A stretch of DNA of 64,000 nucleotides from Planctomycetales bacterium (lineage in GTDB: Bacteria; Planctomycetota; Phycisphaerae; SM23-33), in NCBI GenBank assembly GCA_030612725.1, contig JAUWNJ010000009.1, forward strand, positions 1 to 64,000, written 5' to 3'. Positions 33,994-41,961 of this stretch are shown in pieces. The notes under the pieces are model-generated. The model did no database searches and was not told the origin of the DNA. It saw only the letters and a program-made list of their open reading frames with translations. Position 1 is the stretch's first letter. Every line of letters begins with the position of its first letter. Both the position numbers and the translations under genes were made by a program.

Positions 33994-35028
33994 ATGGAGA
34001 AGAACAAAAATAATCCGGTGGAAGGCCGGCTCGGTATTCCATCTCCGACCAAAACGAAACCACACACAAAATCTACAAGAAAAAAGACCAATTACGGGTT
34101 TGAGCGGCTTGGAATTATTTCCGATACGGAACCGGAATCCGACAAGCCGGTTTCGGAATTACCCGAAAAGCAAAAGATCCCCCTACCCCCTACCAACGCC
34201 GCCCAGCCAATCGCAGTTTCGCCGGTGTCCAAAGAGATAACCGGACAATCCGAATCGAGCGAAACGCCGAAGACAGAACATCGCTACGCCATTTCAGGCA
34301 AACTTGCGAGATATAAAAATATATTGGCCCGGAGAAAAACAAAGAAAATCCTGCTTCTCACCGGAATTCCCGTTATCGCGATGACTTTGATTCTCTGGAT
34401 CAGTTTCGACGACGTGGAAACCACTCCGCAATCCGCCTCCGCAACTGATCAATCGCATTCGGACCAGGCCGCCAGGAAACATGTAACCGGGAACACCGCC
34501 AAACCCACAAAGCCTGCCCTAGTAAAAATACCGCAGCACACCGAATCGGAGCAGGCAATCCCGGCTGAGACACCGGCGACATCAACCATTCATGAAGTCC
34601 TCAAGTTCCTGTCGAAAATGGAACCCGAACCCAAAACAATCACTCCCGTGCCGGCGCAGGTCGAACCTTCTCAAAAGCCCGACAAACCGAAAGATGCAGA
34701 CCCCAAACCGGTAGTAAAAACCGCTCCGATAATCGCTTTGGCACCGCAGCGGTTAGGGATTAGGCTCGGCGGGATAATGCGCGGGGCCGACGGAAAGATC
34801 GCTCTAATCAATAACCGGTCCGTCAAGGTCGGGCAGACCGTCAACAACGCCAAAGTTGTCCATATAGGCGATTTCTCTGTTGAGGTTGAACTCGACGGCA
34901 AGAGATACCTTGTCGCAATTTCTTCTACGCCACCTGTAAAGACATCGAACGGGGACAAGGATGAATCTTCCGATTCCGATTCCGATGATGATGAGGCTGA
35001 ATCAGAAACCGAAGAAGAAGAGGAATAA
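33994..35028 (+). CDS. Single-span membrane protein with GspC/PilP-like C-terminal domain
   Basis: A charged, Pro-rich cytoplasmic region (1-110) leads to one membrane span (ILLLTGIPVIAMTLILWISF, about 117-138). A long disordered periplasmic linker follows, then a compact domain at about 245-305 (RLGIRLGGIMRGADGKIALINN, VKVGQTVNNAKVVHIGDFSVEVEL). That layout is the GspC homology-region/PilP fold, which connects inner-membrane complexes to secretins. The protein ends in a strongly acidic Ser/Asp/Glu tail. It closes the riboswitch operon, 28 bases after the ParA-like gene. The family call rests on layout and a weak motif match. Confidence 0.6.
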   Translation: MEKNKNNPVEGRLGIPSPTKTKPHTKSTRKKTNYGFERLGIISDTEPESDKPVSELPEKQKIPLPPTNAAQPIAVSPVSKEITGQSESSETPKTEHRYAISGKLARYKNILARRKTKKILLLTGIPVIAMTLILWISFDDVETTPQSASATDQSHSDQAARKHVTGNTAKPTKPALVKIPQHTESEQAIPAETPATSTIHEVLKFLSKMEPEPKTITPVPAQVEPSQKPDKPKDADPKPVVKTAPIIALAPQRLGIRLGGIMRGADGKIALINNRSVKVGQTVNNAKVVHIGDFSVEVELDGKRYLVAISSTPPVKTSNGDKDESSDSDSDDDEAESETEEEEE

Positions 35029-35077
35029 CGTCCTCCAGGAATACCCGGACGATTCGCTCCAACCCAGCCTGCAACTC

Positions 35078-36583
35078 TTATCGGCCTAATTTTTCCTGCA
35101 GGAGTTTTTGGACTTCTGCCGGTGTGGCTGCACCGCGAGATAACTGCATCACCTGACCGGTCAGAAAACCGAAGGCTTTTTTCTGCTTCTTCCCGCCGGC
35201 ATGGACGTCTTCGACAGCCTGGGGATTTTTTGCAATGGCCTCGTCCACCCACTCGGTAATTTTGCCCGCGTCGGAGACGGCCAGCAGGCCTTCCGACTCG
35301 GCGATTTTGGCGGGCAAGGCGTCCGAATCGACCACTATGTCAAATATTTTATCAGCGGCAGTGGCATTTACTTCGCCTTTGGTGAGCATCTTAGCCAAGT
35401 CGGGAAGTTGCACGTCACTGATGCCGATTTTGCCAATCACACAGCCACGCTCATTGGCGATGGCGGCACCCCTGCCCAACAAGAGATTAACGACACGCTT
35501 GGGATCGGCTCCGGCCTCGACTGAATGATCGCACAAGTCGCTAGTGGCAATATCCTGCGTTAGGGCATCGGCTTCTTTTTCGGTGAGTTTCCATTCGGTT
35601 AGGTACCGCCTCTGCCGAGCAATCGGAAGTTCGCCAACTTCGTCGAGTTCGTTGCGTATCTTCTGCCTCCATGCGTCATCGACCACTACCGGCGCGAGGT
35701 CCGGCTCGGGGAAGTAGCGATAATCGTGGGCCTCCTCTTTGCCGCGCTGGAATTCGCAGGCGTTCAGGTTGTCGCGGAAACCCCAGTTTTGTTTGCCGAC
35801 ATCGGCCAGCGACCAGGCTTTGCCTTTTTCGGCAATCTGGGCCTGGTGGTAGTCAATCACCCACTGGCACGTCCGCTCCAGTGAGCGGAAAGAGTTGAGA
35901 TTCTTGACCTCGAAGATGGGCGTGAAGTAGCCGGCGGACTCGTCGAAAACTTTCTCCGGGTCGCCGACCCACAGAGAGATGTTCGGCTCGAAGCGCATCT
36001 GCCCCATTTCCATATTTGCGTGCGAAACGCCAAGCCAGCGAACCAGCCGGTGCATTGAGCGGGCAAACGACATGACCTCTTCGACGTTTCGCAGGTCCGG
36101 CTCGGTAACGATCTCCAGCAGCGGGATGCCCGCGCGGTTCAGGTCCACGCCCGTATGGGCTGGGAAGTCGTGGACGTTCTTGCCGGCATCTTCTTCCAGG
36201 TGGGCGCGAGTGATGTCGATTCTTTTTACCTTATTTCCCGCCAGCGGGATATCAAGATGGCCTGCGATTGCCAACGGCAGGTCGTATTGGCTTATCTGGT
36301 AATTCTTTGGCAGGTCAGGATAGTAGTAACTTTTGCGGTCCCACTTGGTGAAGTTCGGCACGGTACAGTTCAGCGCCAGCCCGACCTTCATGGAATACTC
36401 GACTGCCTTTTGGTTCATCACCGGCATCGCGCCGGGCATGCCTATACAGACCGGGCAGGTATGGGTATTAGGCGGATCGCCGAAGCGGTTGGCGCACCGA
36501 CAGAAAATCTTCGTCTCGGTCGCCAGTTCGACGTGAATCTCCAACCCAATCACCGGAAGCATGTTGTCTTGCATATCGCCCAT
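35078..36583 (-). CDS. gatB: Aspartyl/glutamyl-tRNA amidotransferase subunit B
   Basis: GatB phosphorylates and helps amidate mischarged Glu-tRNA(Gln) and Asp-tRNA(Asn), so this organism uses the indirect route for at least one amide aminoacyl-tRNA. The N-terminal VIGLEIHVELATETKIFCRC and CPVCIGMPGAMPVMNQKAVE carry the zinc and catalytic features; GVDLNRAGIPLLEIVTEPD and the C-terminal YqeY-like tail (FLTGQVMQLSRGAATPAEV) are present. The 501-residue length is standard. GatA and GatC are not adjacent. Alternative ATGs at codons 4 and 8 are also possible starts. Confidence 0.96.
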   Translation of the reverse strand: MGDMQDNMLPVIGLEIHVELATETKIFCRCANRFGDPPNTHTCPVCIGMPGAMPVMNQKAVEYSMKVGLALNCTVPNFTKWDRKSYYYPDLPKNYQISQYDLPLAIAGHLDIPLAGNKVKRIDITRAHLEEDAGKNVHDFPAHTGVDLNRAGIPLLEIVTEPDLRNVEEVMSFARSMHRLVRWLGVSHANMEMGQMRFEPNISLWVGDPEKVFDESAGYFTPIFEVKNLNSFRSLERTCQWVIDYHQAQIAEKGKAWSLADVGKQNWGFRDNLNACEFQRGKEEAHDYRYFPEPDLAPVVVDDAWRQKIRNELDEVGELPIARQRRYLTEWKLTEKEADALTQDIATSDLCDHSVEAGADPKRVVNLLLGRGAAIANERGCVIGKIGISDVQLPDLAKMLTKGEVNATAADKIFDIVVDSDALPAKIAESEGLLAVSDAGKITEWVDEAIAKNPQAVEDVHAGGKKQKKAFGFLTGQVMQLSRGAATPAEVQKLLQEKLGR

Positions 36584-36668
36584 TCTTTCAGCCTCGAAGC
36601 GGCGGGAAACTACTTTCCAGACAAAGCCTGGTCCTAAATCCCAGGTCCCTGTTTTTTATGATAACATC

Positions 36669-36696
36669 TTGACAAAATTTCGATTTAAGTTATACT
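36669..36696 (+). promoter_or_regulatory. Sigma-70-type promoter of the small PEP-CTERM gene
   Basis: TTGACA at 36669-36674 and TATACT at 36691-36696 are separated by 16 bases, a strong match to the vegetative consensus. The ATG is 140 bases downstream. The leader contains GGAGGCAA (36704-36711), whose reverse complement TTGCCTCC recurs at 36777-36784, so the 5' untranslated region may fold. Confidence 0.6.
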
Positions 36697-36836
36697 TAAA
36701 AATGGAGGCAACCTCGACCGAGTGGTTGCAGGTGTTTACAGGTTTCATTGTATATCCACTCGTCGGCCCGCCGACCTTGCCTCCTCTTTGTTCACTTTTG
36801 AGTCAAATCCTCGCATCGGAAACAAGGGGTGGGAAA

Positions 36837-37130
36837 ATGAAGAAGAGGACAAAGCGCGTCTGTACCGTTTGTGTGCTTTTGGTAATCTGCACGTCTGCAT
36901 CGGCTTCGGTTACCATCACGCCGCAAGACGGAACTCAGCCTGCGCCGGGGCAGCCTGTATGGTACGGCACAACCGATACCCGGCTTGATCAAAGCGATTC
37001 CGATGAAAACAAAGTCGGTTACAGCGGCTCGACAATCTATATTGTTCCCGAACCGGCCACGTTGAGTCTGCTTGTGATCGGCGGGGCAGGAGTGCTGCTG
37101 GTCGCCAGAAGGCGGCTCGCGCACCCGTAA
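36837..37130 (+). CDS. Very small PEP-CTERM sorting-domain protein
   Basis: The 97-residue protein starts with a signal peptide (MKKRTKRVCTVCVLLVICTSASA) and ends with VPEPATLSLLVIGGAGVLLVARRR, the PEP-CTERM tripartite signal: motif, membrane helix, basic tail. Exosortase cleaves such tails during export. The mature part between the two is only about 45 residues, polar and Asp/Gly/Ser-rich, far shorter than usual family members. GGGTGGGAAA precedes the ATG. An exosortase gene is not in the window. Confidence 0.8.
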   Translation: MKKRTKRVCTVCVLLVICTSASASVTITPQDGTQPAPGQPVWYGTTDTRLDQSDSDENKVGYSGSTIYIVPEPATLSLLVIGGAGVLLVARRRLAHP

Positions 37131-37145
37131 AAAACACCGAGGCCG

Positions 37146-38444
37146 TTACGCTGATTCTTTTTTTCTGGTCAATGCGGCGCGGAGCGTGGGTTTCAGGTTT
37201 GACGCGAGCATTTTTTCGGTAACGACGTATCGTTGTCCGTCGGCTTCGGCTTCGGGGAGTTCGTACATTAATTCCAGCATGAAATCCTCGATTACGTTTC
37301 TCAATGCGCGTGCTCCGGTGTCGAGTTTCATTGCCCGATGAGCGATGTACTTCAACGCTGCCGGATGGAATTCCAGTTCGGCGTCTTCCATTTCAAAGAA
37401 CCGTTTATACTGCCTGACAAGCGCGTTCTTCGGCTCGGTCAGAATTTTCACCAGCGCGTCCTCGTCCAGCGGCCCAAGAGTGGTGATACATGGAAGACGA
37501 CCGACGAATTCGGGGATCATCCCGTACTCGACCATGTCGTCAGGCTGGACCATTTCCATTACCTTGGCGTGTTCGGCTGCGGATTCTTCGGGGTGGTCTT
37601 CGCTGCTGAAACCGATTAGTTGCCGGCCCAGGCGTTTTTTGACGATGTCTTCCAATCCCGTGAATGTCCCGCCGCAGATAAACAGGATTTGCTTCGTATC
37701 GATCTGGATGTACTGCTGTTCGGGATGTTTTCGTCCGCCCTGCGGGGGTACGTTGGCGAGCGTTCCTTCGAGCATTTTCAGAAGCGCCTGCTGGACGCCT
37801 TCGCCGGAGACGTCGCGGGTGATGGAGACGTTCTGCGAGGTCTTTCCGATTTTGTCTATTTCGTCGATGTAGATTATTCCGCGTTGTGCCGCTTCGATGT
37901 CGAAGTCGGCTGACTGAAGCAGTTTCAGCAGGATGTTCTCGACGTCTTCGCCGACGTATCCCGCTTCGGTCAGCGTGGTGGCGTCGCCGATGGCGAATGG
38001 CACATCCAGTACCCGCGAGAGCGTCCGCGCAAGCAGCGTTTTTCCGCATCCGGTCGGGCCTATCAGCAGGACGTTGGACTTATCCAGTTCTACTCCGTTA
38101 TTTTCGTCCTCGATGTGGTTCAGACGTTTGTAGTGGTTGTGCACAGCCACGGACAGAACTCGCTTCGCGTGGTCCTGGCCGACGACGTACTCATCGAGGA
38201 ATTCTTTTATCCGGCTTGGCGCAGGGACGCTTTCGGGCGTGATGGCCCCAGCGGTGTCCTGGCGGCGTTCCTGTTTGATTATGGTTTGGCACAGATCAAT
38301 GCATCCGGCGCATATCCGCACGCCGTCGGGACCTTCGACAACCGGGCCGACCTCCCGACCGCTCCTGCCACAAAAACTGCACACCTCCGACGTCTTGCCT
38401 CGCGGCAGACGGGGATGATCGCCTTTATCTGAACGTTTTGTCAT
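37146..38444 (-). CDS. clpX: ATP-dependent Clp protease ATP-binding subunit ClpX
   Basis: ClpX unfolds tagged proteins and feeds them to ClpP. The start at 38444 ([14 protein letters not shown]) has AGGGAA upstream; a further in-frame ATG at 38519 adds 25 unrelated residues. The N-terminal zinc-binding domain is intact ([11 protein letters not shown] and CAGCIDLC), followed by Walker A (GPTGCGKT), the ENILLKLLQ sensor region, [11 protein letters not shown]alker B, and the [28 protein letters not shown]-domain. At 432 residues it is full length. The clpP gene is not adjacent. Confidence 0.97.
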   Translation of the reverse strand: MTKRSDKGDHPRLPRGKTSEVCSFCGRSGREVGPVVEGPDGVRICAGCIDLCQTIIKQERRQDTAGAITPESVPAPSRIKEFLDEYVVGQDHAKRVLSVAVHNHYKRLNHIEDENNGVELDKSNVLLIGPTGCGKTLLARTLSRVLDVPFAIGDATTLTEAGYVGEDVENILLKLLQSADFDIEAAQRGIIYIDEIDKIGKTSQNVSITRDVSGEGVQQALLKMLEGTLANVPPQGGRKHPEQQYIQIDTKQILFICGGTFTGLEDIVKKRLGRQLIGFSSEDHPEESAAEHAKVMEMVQPDDMVEYGMIPEFVGRLPCITTLGPLDEDALVKILTEPKNALVRQYKRFFEMEDAELEFHPAALKYIAHRAMKLDTGARALRNVIEDFMLELMYELPEAEADGQRYVVTEKMLASNLKPTLRAALTRKKESA

Positions 38445-38550
38445 ATCAATTCCCTGAGTGCCAATCCTGTGTTTATAGACTCCACCGGTGATTACATCGA
38501 CCGGCTGAAACCATCGCATTAGTGCTTTATCGGCATCGACTCAAACTCTT

Positions 38551-38865
38551 TTATTGTTCGGGCGCATCCGGGTCGGTCAGACCAAGAGCGGACCGACGAG
38601 CGAGCCGATACTCTTCCTCCGTCAGAACACCTTCATTGCGAAGACGATCAATTTGCTCAATCGTAAAACCGGTGCGGTGCTTATCGCCTTTGCTCAGAGC
38701 CATCCATCGCAGGATATAAACTACCACGCCCAATATAAGCACGGCGGCCACCAGCACAGCGAACCACAGACCGATTTTCGCAAGTCCCGGCTGGCCTTGC
38801 CCGGCAATGACAAATGCTATCGACACCATTAATATCAGTGTACTGCGTCGGCAGCGGGTTATCAA
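38551..38865 (-). CDS. Small membrane protein with SHOCT domain
   Basis: The 104-residue protein has an N-terminal hydrophobic segment or signal (residues 8-29), a second span (LWFAVLVAAVLILGVVVYIL, about 33-52) and a SHOCT motif at the C-terminus: FTIEQIDRLRNEGVLTEEEYRLAR. SHOCT helices are short oligomerisation or interaction modules found at the ends of many small bacterial membrane proteins. The gene lies upstream of clpX on the same strand. The specific role is unknown. Confidence 0.75.
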   Translation of the reverse strand: MITRCRRSTLILMVSIAFVIAGQGQPGLAKIGLWFAVLVAAVLILGVVVYILRWMALSKGDKHRTGFTIEQIDRLRNEGVLTEEEYRLARRSALGLTDPDAPEQ

Positions 38866-38928
38866 TTAAAACCCCTCTACCGGTTATGGACCACGATTTG
38901 TTATACTGTTGGTTTGCGAGGTTTGAAA

Positions 38929-40275
38929 ATGAAGGTTCACATCGAAACGATGGGCTGTCAGATGAACGTGCTGGACAGCGAGATTCTCCGTTCGCTTCTG
39001 GCGTCGGCGGGGATGGAATTGGTCGATGACGCGCTGTCGGCTGACGTGCTGCTGTATAACACCTGTTCGGTCCGCGACCAGGCGGAGAATAAGGTCCACT
39101 CGCACCTGGGGCGGGCGTGTGGGAAAAAGGCCAACGGCAGGGAAATCGTTATCGGCGTGCTGGGTTGCATGGCCCAGCGGTTCGGGACCGAACTCATCAA
39201 GCGGCACAGAGGCGTCGATATTGTCGCGGGTCCGGGACAACTGGGGCGACTGGTCGAGTTGATTCAGTTAGTCACCGACGGTCAGGGCCCGCAGGTTGCT
39301 CTTGACTCATCGAGAAACAAGACCCATGCCGATGATGTCGTCGAGTTTCTCGACCATTATCGCGACCCGAACCGTTGCCACCTTCCGGGCCAGGCGTACG
39401 TTCGCATTATGCGAGGCTGCGACAAGTTCTGCACCTACTGCATCGTTCCCTACGTCCGTGGACCCGAGCGGAGCCGACCGCCGGACGACATTATCGAAGA
39501 GGTTCGTCGGCTCGTCGATGCCGGCGTAACACAGGTAACGCTGCTTGGTCAGACGGTCAATTCCTATCACTCCGGCAGCACCGGATTGGCTGACCTGCTC
39601 AGCCGATTGGATACAGTGGCGGGTCTGAAGCGGGTTCGCTTTGTAACGTCTTATCCGGGCGATTTTGACCGGGCGATTTTTCAGGCGATGCGGGATTTGC
39701 CGAAGGCCTGCGAATATCTGCACATCCCCGCCCAGTCAGGTTCGGATAACATGCTGCGTGCGATGGGGCGCCGCTACAGCAGGGGCGAATACGACGACCT
39801 CATCGCCGCTGCCCGCCAAACCGTTCCGGGTATCGCAATCGTCGGCGATTTTATCGTCGGTTTCCCCGGCGAGACCCAAGCGGATTTCGACGCATCAGCC
39901 GACCTTATCCGGCAAAGCGGATACAGGAACTCGTATATTTTCAAGTACTCGCCCCGCCCCGGAACGACCGGGGCAAAACGCCTGGCAGACGACATACCCG
40001 AAGATGTCAAACGAAGCCGGAACCGCGAACTGCTTGCAGTGCAGCAAGAGGTCTCGCTGGCTGACAATCGCGCGCTTACAGGCCAAACAGTCGAGATTCT
40101 AGTCGAGGGTCCTTCGCCCCGTGCGAATAGGCAGCCAAACTCTCAAAACCAACTCGTCGGGCGAACGCGGACCGATCACATCGTCGTCTTCGACGGAGCC
40201 AAAAATCTCGCCGGTCAATATGCAAATGTAAAAATAACCAACGCAACAGCCTTAACGCTGTTTGGCCAATTGTAA
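38929..40275 (+). CDS. miaB: tRNA-2-methylthio-N6-dimethylallyladenosine synthase
   Basis: MiaB adds a methylthio group to i6A37 of tRNAs using two iron-sulfur clusters. The ATG at 38929 starts MKVHIETMGCQMN, matching the family; an upstream TTG at 38914 is less likely. The UPF0004 domain cysteines are in TMGCQMN, LYNTCSVRDQAENK and VLGCMAQ. The radical-SAM CxxxCxxC is in MRGCDKFCTYCIVPYVRG, and a C-terminal TRAM-like domain carries VEILVEGPS and NQLVGRTRTDHIVVF. The 448-residue length is normal. No GATase or miaA is adjacent. Confidence 0.95.
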   Translation: MKVHIETMGCQMNVLDSEILRSLLASAGMELVDDALSADVLLYNTCSVRDQAENKVHSHLGRACGKKANGREIVIGVLGCMAQRFGTELIKRHRGVDIVAGPGQLGRLVELIQLVTDGQGPQVALDSSRNKTHADDVVEFLDHYRDPNRCHLPGQAYVRIMRGCDKFCTYCIVPYVRGPERSRPPDDIIEEVRRLVDAGVTQVTLLGQTVNSYHSGSTGLADLLSRLDTVAGLKRVRFVTSYPGDFDRAIFQAMRDLPKACEYLHIPAQSGSDNMLRAMGRRYSRGEYDDLIAAARQTVPGIAIVGDFIVGFPGETQADFDASADLIRQSGYRNSYIFKYSPRPGTTGAKRLADDIPEDVKRSRNRELLAVQQEVSLADNRALTGQTVEILVEGPSPRANRQPNSQNQLVGRTRTDHIVVFDGAKNLAGQYANVKITNATALTLFGQL

Positions 40276-40314
40276 AACCGCCCCCCAGGGACGTCCCCAG
40301 GAGACGCTTGCGGT

Positions 40315-41118
40315 TTAGCGTATAAACCAATCACGAAGCACGTCCCAGGCTTCGATCCCCGCGAATATCAGCCAGGAGATGTTGACGGCTGTGATGACGT
40401 CGTAGGGTATCGTCATCCGGCTCCACCGCCACAGGCGAATCTTAAGCCACCAGTTCCCCTTGCGCGGATCGGTTACTGGACTCTTTCCGTCTATGACAGC
40501 CTTTGTGTAAAAAATCCTGCGAAGGACGGTCAGCAGGGGCAATGCCGCCTGCTGGAGGACCATTGCCGGGACGTTGTAGGCGAAGGTTCCGATGAGAATG
40601 GCAGCCGACCGCTCGCCCCGCTGCCAGTAGCCGACGGTGCAGGACGTGATGATGTCTTCCGCCCGGGCGCGAGTGTACGAAATCATAAACGCATTGAAAA
40701 ACGCCAGCATACTCAGGAAGACGAATGTAACGTTAGCCGGCGACCGGGCGGCGTAATAGACGGCGATACCGGCATAGACGGCGAAATCGCTGTAGCGGTC
40801 GAGCGTGCTGTCGAGGAATGCGCCGAAGGGCGTTTTCTTATCGGCGATGCGTGCCACGGCTCCGTCGAGCATGTCGCAGGCAGACGATAGTATCAGCAGC
40901 CCGCCGGCCAGCAGGAGGTACGCATTTGCGCCGCTATATGGATCGAGCGTCCATGCGAATCGGCTTCCCGCGCCGATGGCGTAGCAGACCCCCGCAGCCG
41001 CTGTGATGACCATCCCCGTCAACGTCAGCGCATTGGGCGAGACACCGACTTTGATAAGCCCGCGCGCGACGAAATCGCGTGCAATCATAAACCCGTTACC
41101 AATCGCCCGTCCGATCAT
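40315..41118 (-). CDS. CDP-alcohol phosphatidyltransferase family protein
   Basis: SACDMLDGAVARIADKKTPFGAFLDSTLDRYSD contains the family signature D-x2-D-G-x2-A-R-x8-G-x3-D-x3-D in full, with about six membrane spans around it, so it is an active-looking phospholipid synthase of the PgsA/Pis/PssA superfamily. The start at 41118 (MIGRAIGNGFMIARDFVARG) is chosen because the family begins here. The frame stays open another 143 codons upstream only because it runs through tandem repeats. With myo-inositol-phosphate synthase nearby, phosphatidylinositol-type synthesis is possible, but the head group is not proven. Confidence 0.87.
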   Translation of the reverse strand: MIGRAIGNGFMIARDFVARGLIKVGVSPNALTLTGMVITAAAGVCYAIGAGSRFAWTLDPYSGANAYLLLAGGLLILSSACDMLDGAVARIADKKTPFGAFLDSTLDRYSDFAVYAGIAVYYAARSPANVTFVFLSMLAFFNAFMISYTRARAEDIITSCTVGYWQRGERSAAILIGTFAYNVPAMVLQQAALPLLTVLRRIFYTKAVIDGKSPVTDPRKGNWWLKIRLWRWSRMTIPYDVITAVNISWLIFAGIEAWDVLRDWFIR

Positions 41119-41178
41119 GTGGCTGAATGTACGACAATCCGGCAAAGCAAGCAAGTCAAGACGGGTGGCGTAGCCGCA

Positions 41179-41233
41179 GTCCGTAGTCCGTAGTCCGTAG
41201 GACTCTGCGAGGACTCTGCGAGGACTCTGCGAG
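41179..41233. repeat. Adjacent 7-mer and 11-mer tandem repeats
   Basis: AGTCCGT is repeated three times at 41179-41199, directly followed by GACTCTGCGAG three times at 41201-41233, all units identical. The two arrays have different periods and unrelated units but touch each other. Confidence 0.85.
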
Positions 41234-41250
41234 AACCCAGATGGGGAACA

Positions 41251-41360
41251 AAAACGGAACGAAACGGAACGAAACGGAACGATTGGGAACAATTGGGAAC
41301 GATTGGGAACGATTGGGAACGAATGGGAACAATTGGGAACGATTGGGAACAATTGGGAAA
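41251..41360. repeat. Eleven-unit decamer tandem repeat
   Basis: Eleven ten-base units run without interruption. The first three read aaaacggaac or gaaacggaac and the next eight gattgggaac, aattgggaac or gaatgggaac, so the array combines two related unit types. Because ten is not a multiple of three, every frame cycles; on the minus strand it reads as a string of Ser-Phe-Pro-Ile-Val-Pro-Asn-type residues, which gives a false N-terminal extension to the neighbouring gene. Confidence 0.9.
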
Positions 41361-41475
41361 GTTTCCAAAATCCACAAATCCTTGCGAGCCAAGCGTTTAT
41401 GTTTTTTGAGGTCATTTTTCCACCCATTTTAAAAAATCCGCCATTGCCTGGCTTGCCTAAACGGCCCAAGTTGAT

Positions 41476-41523
41476 GGTTGACTGGTTGACTGGTTGACTG
41501 GTTGATTGGTTGATTGGTTCATC
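41476..41523. repeat. Octamer tandem repeat (GGTTGACT/GGTTGATT)
   Basis: Three GGTTGACT units, two GGTTGATT units and a decayed GGTTCATC follow with an eight-base period. Confidence 0.85.
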
Positions 41524-41539
41524 TGTTTTTCTTTTCCCT

Positions 41540-41574
41540 AGTCCCAAGTCCCAAGTCCCTAGTCCCTAGTCCCT
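41540..41574. repeat. Heptamer tandem repeat (AGTCCCA/AGTCCCT)
   Basis: Two AGTCCCA units followed by three AGTCCCT units, seven-base period, without interruption. Confidence 0.85.
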
Positions 41575-41599
41575 ATCTGTCCTCTACATTATCTTTTGC

Positions 41600-41736
41600 G
41601 TTCGCGTTTGCGCGCGCAAAGGCGAACACAAAACGGATAGCGACGCCATAAGTCCTTGGTGGCCTTAGGAAAAGTTTTTTTGGAATTTTTCATCTCCCCG
41701 ATTTTTACGTTCGCCTTTGCGCGCGCAGATGCGAAC
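41600..41736. repeat. Pair of 28-bp palindromes
   Basis: The sequences at 41600-41627 and 41709-41736 both begin GTTCGC, share a TTTGCGCGCGCA centre and end GCGAAC. The first is palindromic except for one mismatched pair. The second is the same unit with a few changes. They lie 81 bases apart and would each form a strong hairpin. Confidence 0.75.
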
Positions 41737-41776
41737 AGATGGATTTTTTCATGGTTTTGAATGTGTGTCCTGATAC

Positions 41777-41886
41777 GGGTGCCGTGGCCGCTGCGTTTGC
41801 CTGCCCCCAGGGGGCGGCTACGCGGAGATGCGAACGTGAACGTGGTCGCCCCCTGGGGGCAGGCAAACACCGCGGTCACGGCACCC
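41777..41886. repeat. Long palindrome A, 5' side of the DUF2339 gene
   Basis: Arms of about 40 bases (outer end GGGTGCCGTGGCCG, mirrored at 41873-41886 as CGGTCACGGCACCC) enclose a core containing CGCGGAGATGCGAACGTGAACG. The core is the reverse complement of the core of palindrome B at 44496-44575, so the two are related copies in opposite orientation. Confidence 0.75.
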
Positions 41887-41961
41887 GGCTCGATGGAAAA
41901 ATCTTGTAGAGCGGCATATTGCGGAATACACTTTTTATGGTTCATTAAGGAGTATAGGGCG

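Larger units (their letters stand above)
41119..41961. other. Repeat-rich intergenic region of 843 bases
   Basis: No gene is supported here. In order it holds a 7-mer array (41179-41200), an 11-mer array (41201-41233), a decamer array (41251-41360), an octamer array (41476-41523), another 7-mer array (41540-41574), two 28-bp palindromes (41600-41627, 41709-41736) and one long palindrome (41777-41886). AAGGAG at 41947-41952 belongs to the next gene. Confidence 0.8.

Noticed and set aside
41251..41360. CRISPR array
   Set aside because: Ten-base units lie head to tail without spacers, and there are no cas genes in the window.
41119..41547. N-terminal extension of the CDP-alcohol phosphatidyltransferase (143 codons)
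   Set aside because: It consists mostly of translated tandem repeats, has no similarity to the family, and a family-like start exists at 41118.
41761..41961. Upstream start for the DUF2339 gene
   Set aside because: The extension is translated palindrome A. The ATG at 41962 has a good ribosome-binding site and a typical N-terminus.
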